A stretch of 64,000 nt of DNA from positions 124,001-188,000 of the forward strand of contig CAWESK010000024.1 in the NCBI GenBank assembly GCA_963811685.1, in the 5' to 3' direction. The position numbers and the translations under genes were made by a program. The stretch comes from CAIWHR01 sp963811685 (lineage in GTDB: Bacteria; Pseudomonadota; Gammaproteobacteria; Burkholderiales; Casimicrobiaceae). The notes beneath the pieces are model-generated. The model searched no databases. It had not been told where the DNA came from and saw nothing but the letters and a program-made list of their open reading frames with translations. The first letter of the stretch is position 1. The number at the start of each line of letters is the position of its first letter. This document shows positions 62,014 through 64,000 of this stretch, in pieces.

Positions 62014-64000
62014 TCAATACTGGATGCGCGCGAAATAGGTCTTCTGCGCGGCCTCGCGCGCTTCGCCCAGCGTCCGGATGCCCTGCTCCGCGAGCAGCGG
62101 AATCATGCGCAGGAACACTTCCCCCGTCATGATCGCGTCCCCGAGCGCGGTATGGCGGCCGATTGGATTGACGCCCAGCCGCTCGGCAATCGCCTCGAGC
62201 CCGTGCGCCTCGAAATCCGGATGTATCACGGCCGACAGCAGCAGCGTGTCCAGGACGGGCTGCGCGAAGCGGACGCCGGCGACTCCTTCCTTGAGGCGCA
62301 GGAAACGCAGATCGAACGCGGCATTGTGCGCGATCAGCACGGTATCCATGCAGAACTCGTGGAACGACGGGAGCACCCTTTCGATCGTCGGCTGGTTCGC
62401 GAGCATCGGCGTCTCGATGCCCGTGATGCGGCTCGCCTCCGGCGACATCGGACGCCGGGGGTCGACGAGCTGCTCGAAGACCTCGTTCTCGAGCAGCCGG
62501 CCGTTGACGATGCGGACGGCGCCAATCGACACGATTTCGTCGCCCGCGGATGGCGCGAGCCCGGTCGTCTCCGTATCGAAGACGGTGTAGCTCAGCGACG
62601 TGAGCGGCCGATCGTCCTGCTCCGGCGACTGGCCCGGCTGATGGAAGAGGTCGAAATCGTAGAACTCGGGGCGGCTCCCGCCGGCGCGCGGGGCGCTAAA
62701 GCCCGGCTCCTCCGGCTTCGCGACGGGGATCGCAATCCGGAAGAATTCGCGTTGCGAAGGCTTGTGAATCTGATACCAGATCTCGGCATTGTGGCGCTCG
62801 ACGATTTGCTTCAGCGTCAACGGCGACGCCTCGCCGCCCAGTTCCATTGCATCGGTCTGCCACGCCATCGTAGTCTCGGTTCCGAGCGGCGCACCGGTCC
62901 AGACGAGGTCGAGGTGCGCAAGCGCGCCGGCCGCTTCGAGCCCGAAGCGCAGTTCGCGGATGCCAAACTCGTCTGACAGGCGGCTCGCGAGATAGCTGAT
63001 CGCCTGCATCAGCGAGTAGCTGTCGACCTTGACCCAGATGCGTCTCGTCGATCGTCTCGAGCTTCGTCGGCAGCCCGACGTTCGTCTCGATCCGCCGCCG
63101 CGCCGCCGCGATCAGGTCGGCGCCGCGCATGTCTTCCAGCGGCCACTCGGTCCGCAGTGCGTCCGCGAACTCGCCGACGGTCGCGTCGAGCCGCGCCGTC
63201 AGCTGCCGCGCTTCGTCGCCGATGACGCCGATGAAACGGTTGCGCTCGTCGTCCGTCATGCCCGGAAATGCGGCGATCGTCTCGACCGCGGCGCGGACGC
63301 TTCCGAGCGAGGCGCGCGTGCCTTGCGTCAGCGTCTGCACCAGCAGGTCGCGTCGACGGCCACTCTCGATCCGCCGCGTGATGTCGTCCAGCACGAGGAC
63401 GAAACCGGTGACGCCGCCGGGGCCGGAAGCGTCCTGCGTCAACGCCGGGCTCCGCGCCGAAGACAGGCGCCATCTGCACGCGCACGAGCTGCCCCGCGGG
63501 TGCGGTGGTGACGAAGCTCGCCACCGGCGCTTGCGTCCCCTGCCGGAGGCGTTCGCGGACGTTCTCCAAGGCATGGATGATGAGGTTGCGGTCGAAGACG
63601 GCGAAGATCGAGCGGCCGAGGCCGACGAGGCTCGGTCCCTTGCCGGTCGCGGCCGCGCCGTCCCGCGGTTTCTTCAGCAGCTGCATCGCGCGTGCGTTGT
63701 AGAGCAGGACGCGCCCCTCGACGTTGCACACGATCACGCTCTGCGCGAGCTCCGACATGAGCGCGGCGAGCCGGTTCTTTTCCTGCTCGAGACGAGCGTT
63801 GGCGTCGCGCACGCGGCGCTCGACGTCCTTCCGGAGCGCCTCGTGCGCGTCGGCGAAACCATTGATGCTCGCGGCCAGTTGCCGGATCTCGGCCGCGCCG
63901 ATGCGCGGCGCCCGATGCGCCGGGTTCGCGGACAGCATGATGCGGGCGTCCTCCGCGAGCCGCCGGGGCGGCGTCACGTAGCGCCGAAACAGCGCCCGGA
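62014..64000 (-). CDS. Sensor-kinase-like (HAMP/PAS) protein fused to a DEDDh 3'-5' exonuclease (5' partial, two frameshifts)
   Basis: At least 660 residues; the N-terminus lies beyond the window. Order: HAMP-like segment and coiled coil (IRQLAASINGFADAHEALRKDVERRVRDANARLEQEKNRLAALMSEL); PAS (SVIVCNVEGRVLLYNARAMQLL and FVLVLDDITRRIE); HisKA-like helices lacking a clear phospho-His (SLGSVRAAVETIAAFPGMTDDERNRFIG); a degenerate ATPase-like region (MQAISYLASRLSDEFGI to FFRIAIPVAKPEEPG); then an epsilon-type exonuclease with all five metal/catalytic residues (FDTETTG; IAHNAAFDLRFL; HTALGDAIMTGEVF). Frame changes near 63450 and 63025 are one extra base each. It could trim DNA or RNA in response to a signal (inference). 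Confidence 0.8.

Overview
The window is GC-rich and almost fully coding. It most likely comes from a betaproteobacterium, probably Burkholderiales-like. The case rests on the order tpiA-secG-tRNA-Leu-nuoA..N, a single 14-subunit complex I operon, a PEP-CTERM protein, a Liv-type branched-chain amino-acid transporter, a Dpp-type peptide transporter and a Pseudomonas-type Ku/LigD end-joining pair. No IS element, prophage, CRISPR array or rRNA was seen.

Layout. 1-11 kb holds mixed small genes: the end of a ferredoxin-fused class III nucleotide cyclase, a FecR/DUF6600 protein with a long proline-rich tail, DUF2127, DUF1330, PEP-CTERM, DUF4239, SnoaL-like, alpha/beta-hydrolase, GlcG/HbpS, DUF4386 and macrodomain genes. 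10.4-18.7 kb is a DNA-repair neighbourhood: a MerR/TPR protein, Ku, an SPFH/Band-7 protein coupled to a secreted SH3-like protein, LigD and DUF72. 18.7-24 kb carries a hydrolase, two secreted proteins, an ArsB/NhaD-type antiporter, a DUF1080-like protein and an MFS transporter. 24-27 kb is a MASE1-PAS-histidine kinase-receiver hybrid coupled to an NTF2-like gene. 27.3-32.2 kb is a lactate-utilisation operon (lutA, lutB, an aminotransferase, lutC, a RibD-like reductase). 32.2-49 kb is complex I with tRNA-Leu, secG and tpiA, all read leftward. 49.2-57.2 kb is an N-formylglutamate amidohydrolase with a complete peptide ABC transporter, a fumarylacetoacetase-family protein and a MORN-like protein. 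57.2-62 kb is livG-F-K-H-M. The right end is a HAMP/PAS/kinase-like protein fused to a DEDDh exonuclease, cut by the window edge.

Two observations stand out. First, the nuoC-nuoD junction is abnormal. A second in-frame nuoD start, with 11 identical residues and only synonymous differences, opens a 44-codon leader. Its stop codon sits at the base of a 19-of-20-bp hairpin that covers the real nuoD ribosome-binding site and start codon. This geometry would suit translational coupling or attenuation of complex I, but it has not been tested and could be an assembly artefact. Second, about sixteen genes are split by frameshifts. Nearly every shift I could phase is a net base insertion, and all lie in 1-27 kb and 57-64 kb; the 30 kb between is clean. 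I read these as insertion-type sequence errors in intact genes rather than pseudogenes, and I give whole-gene spans.
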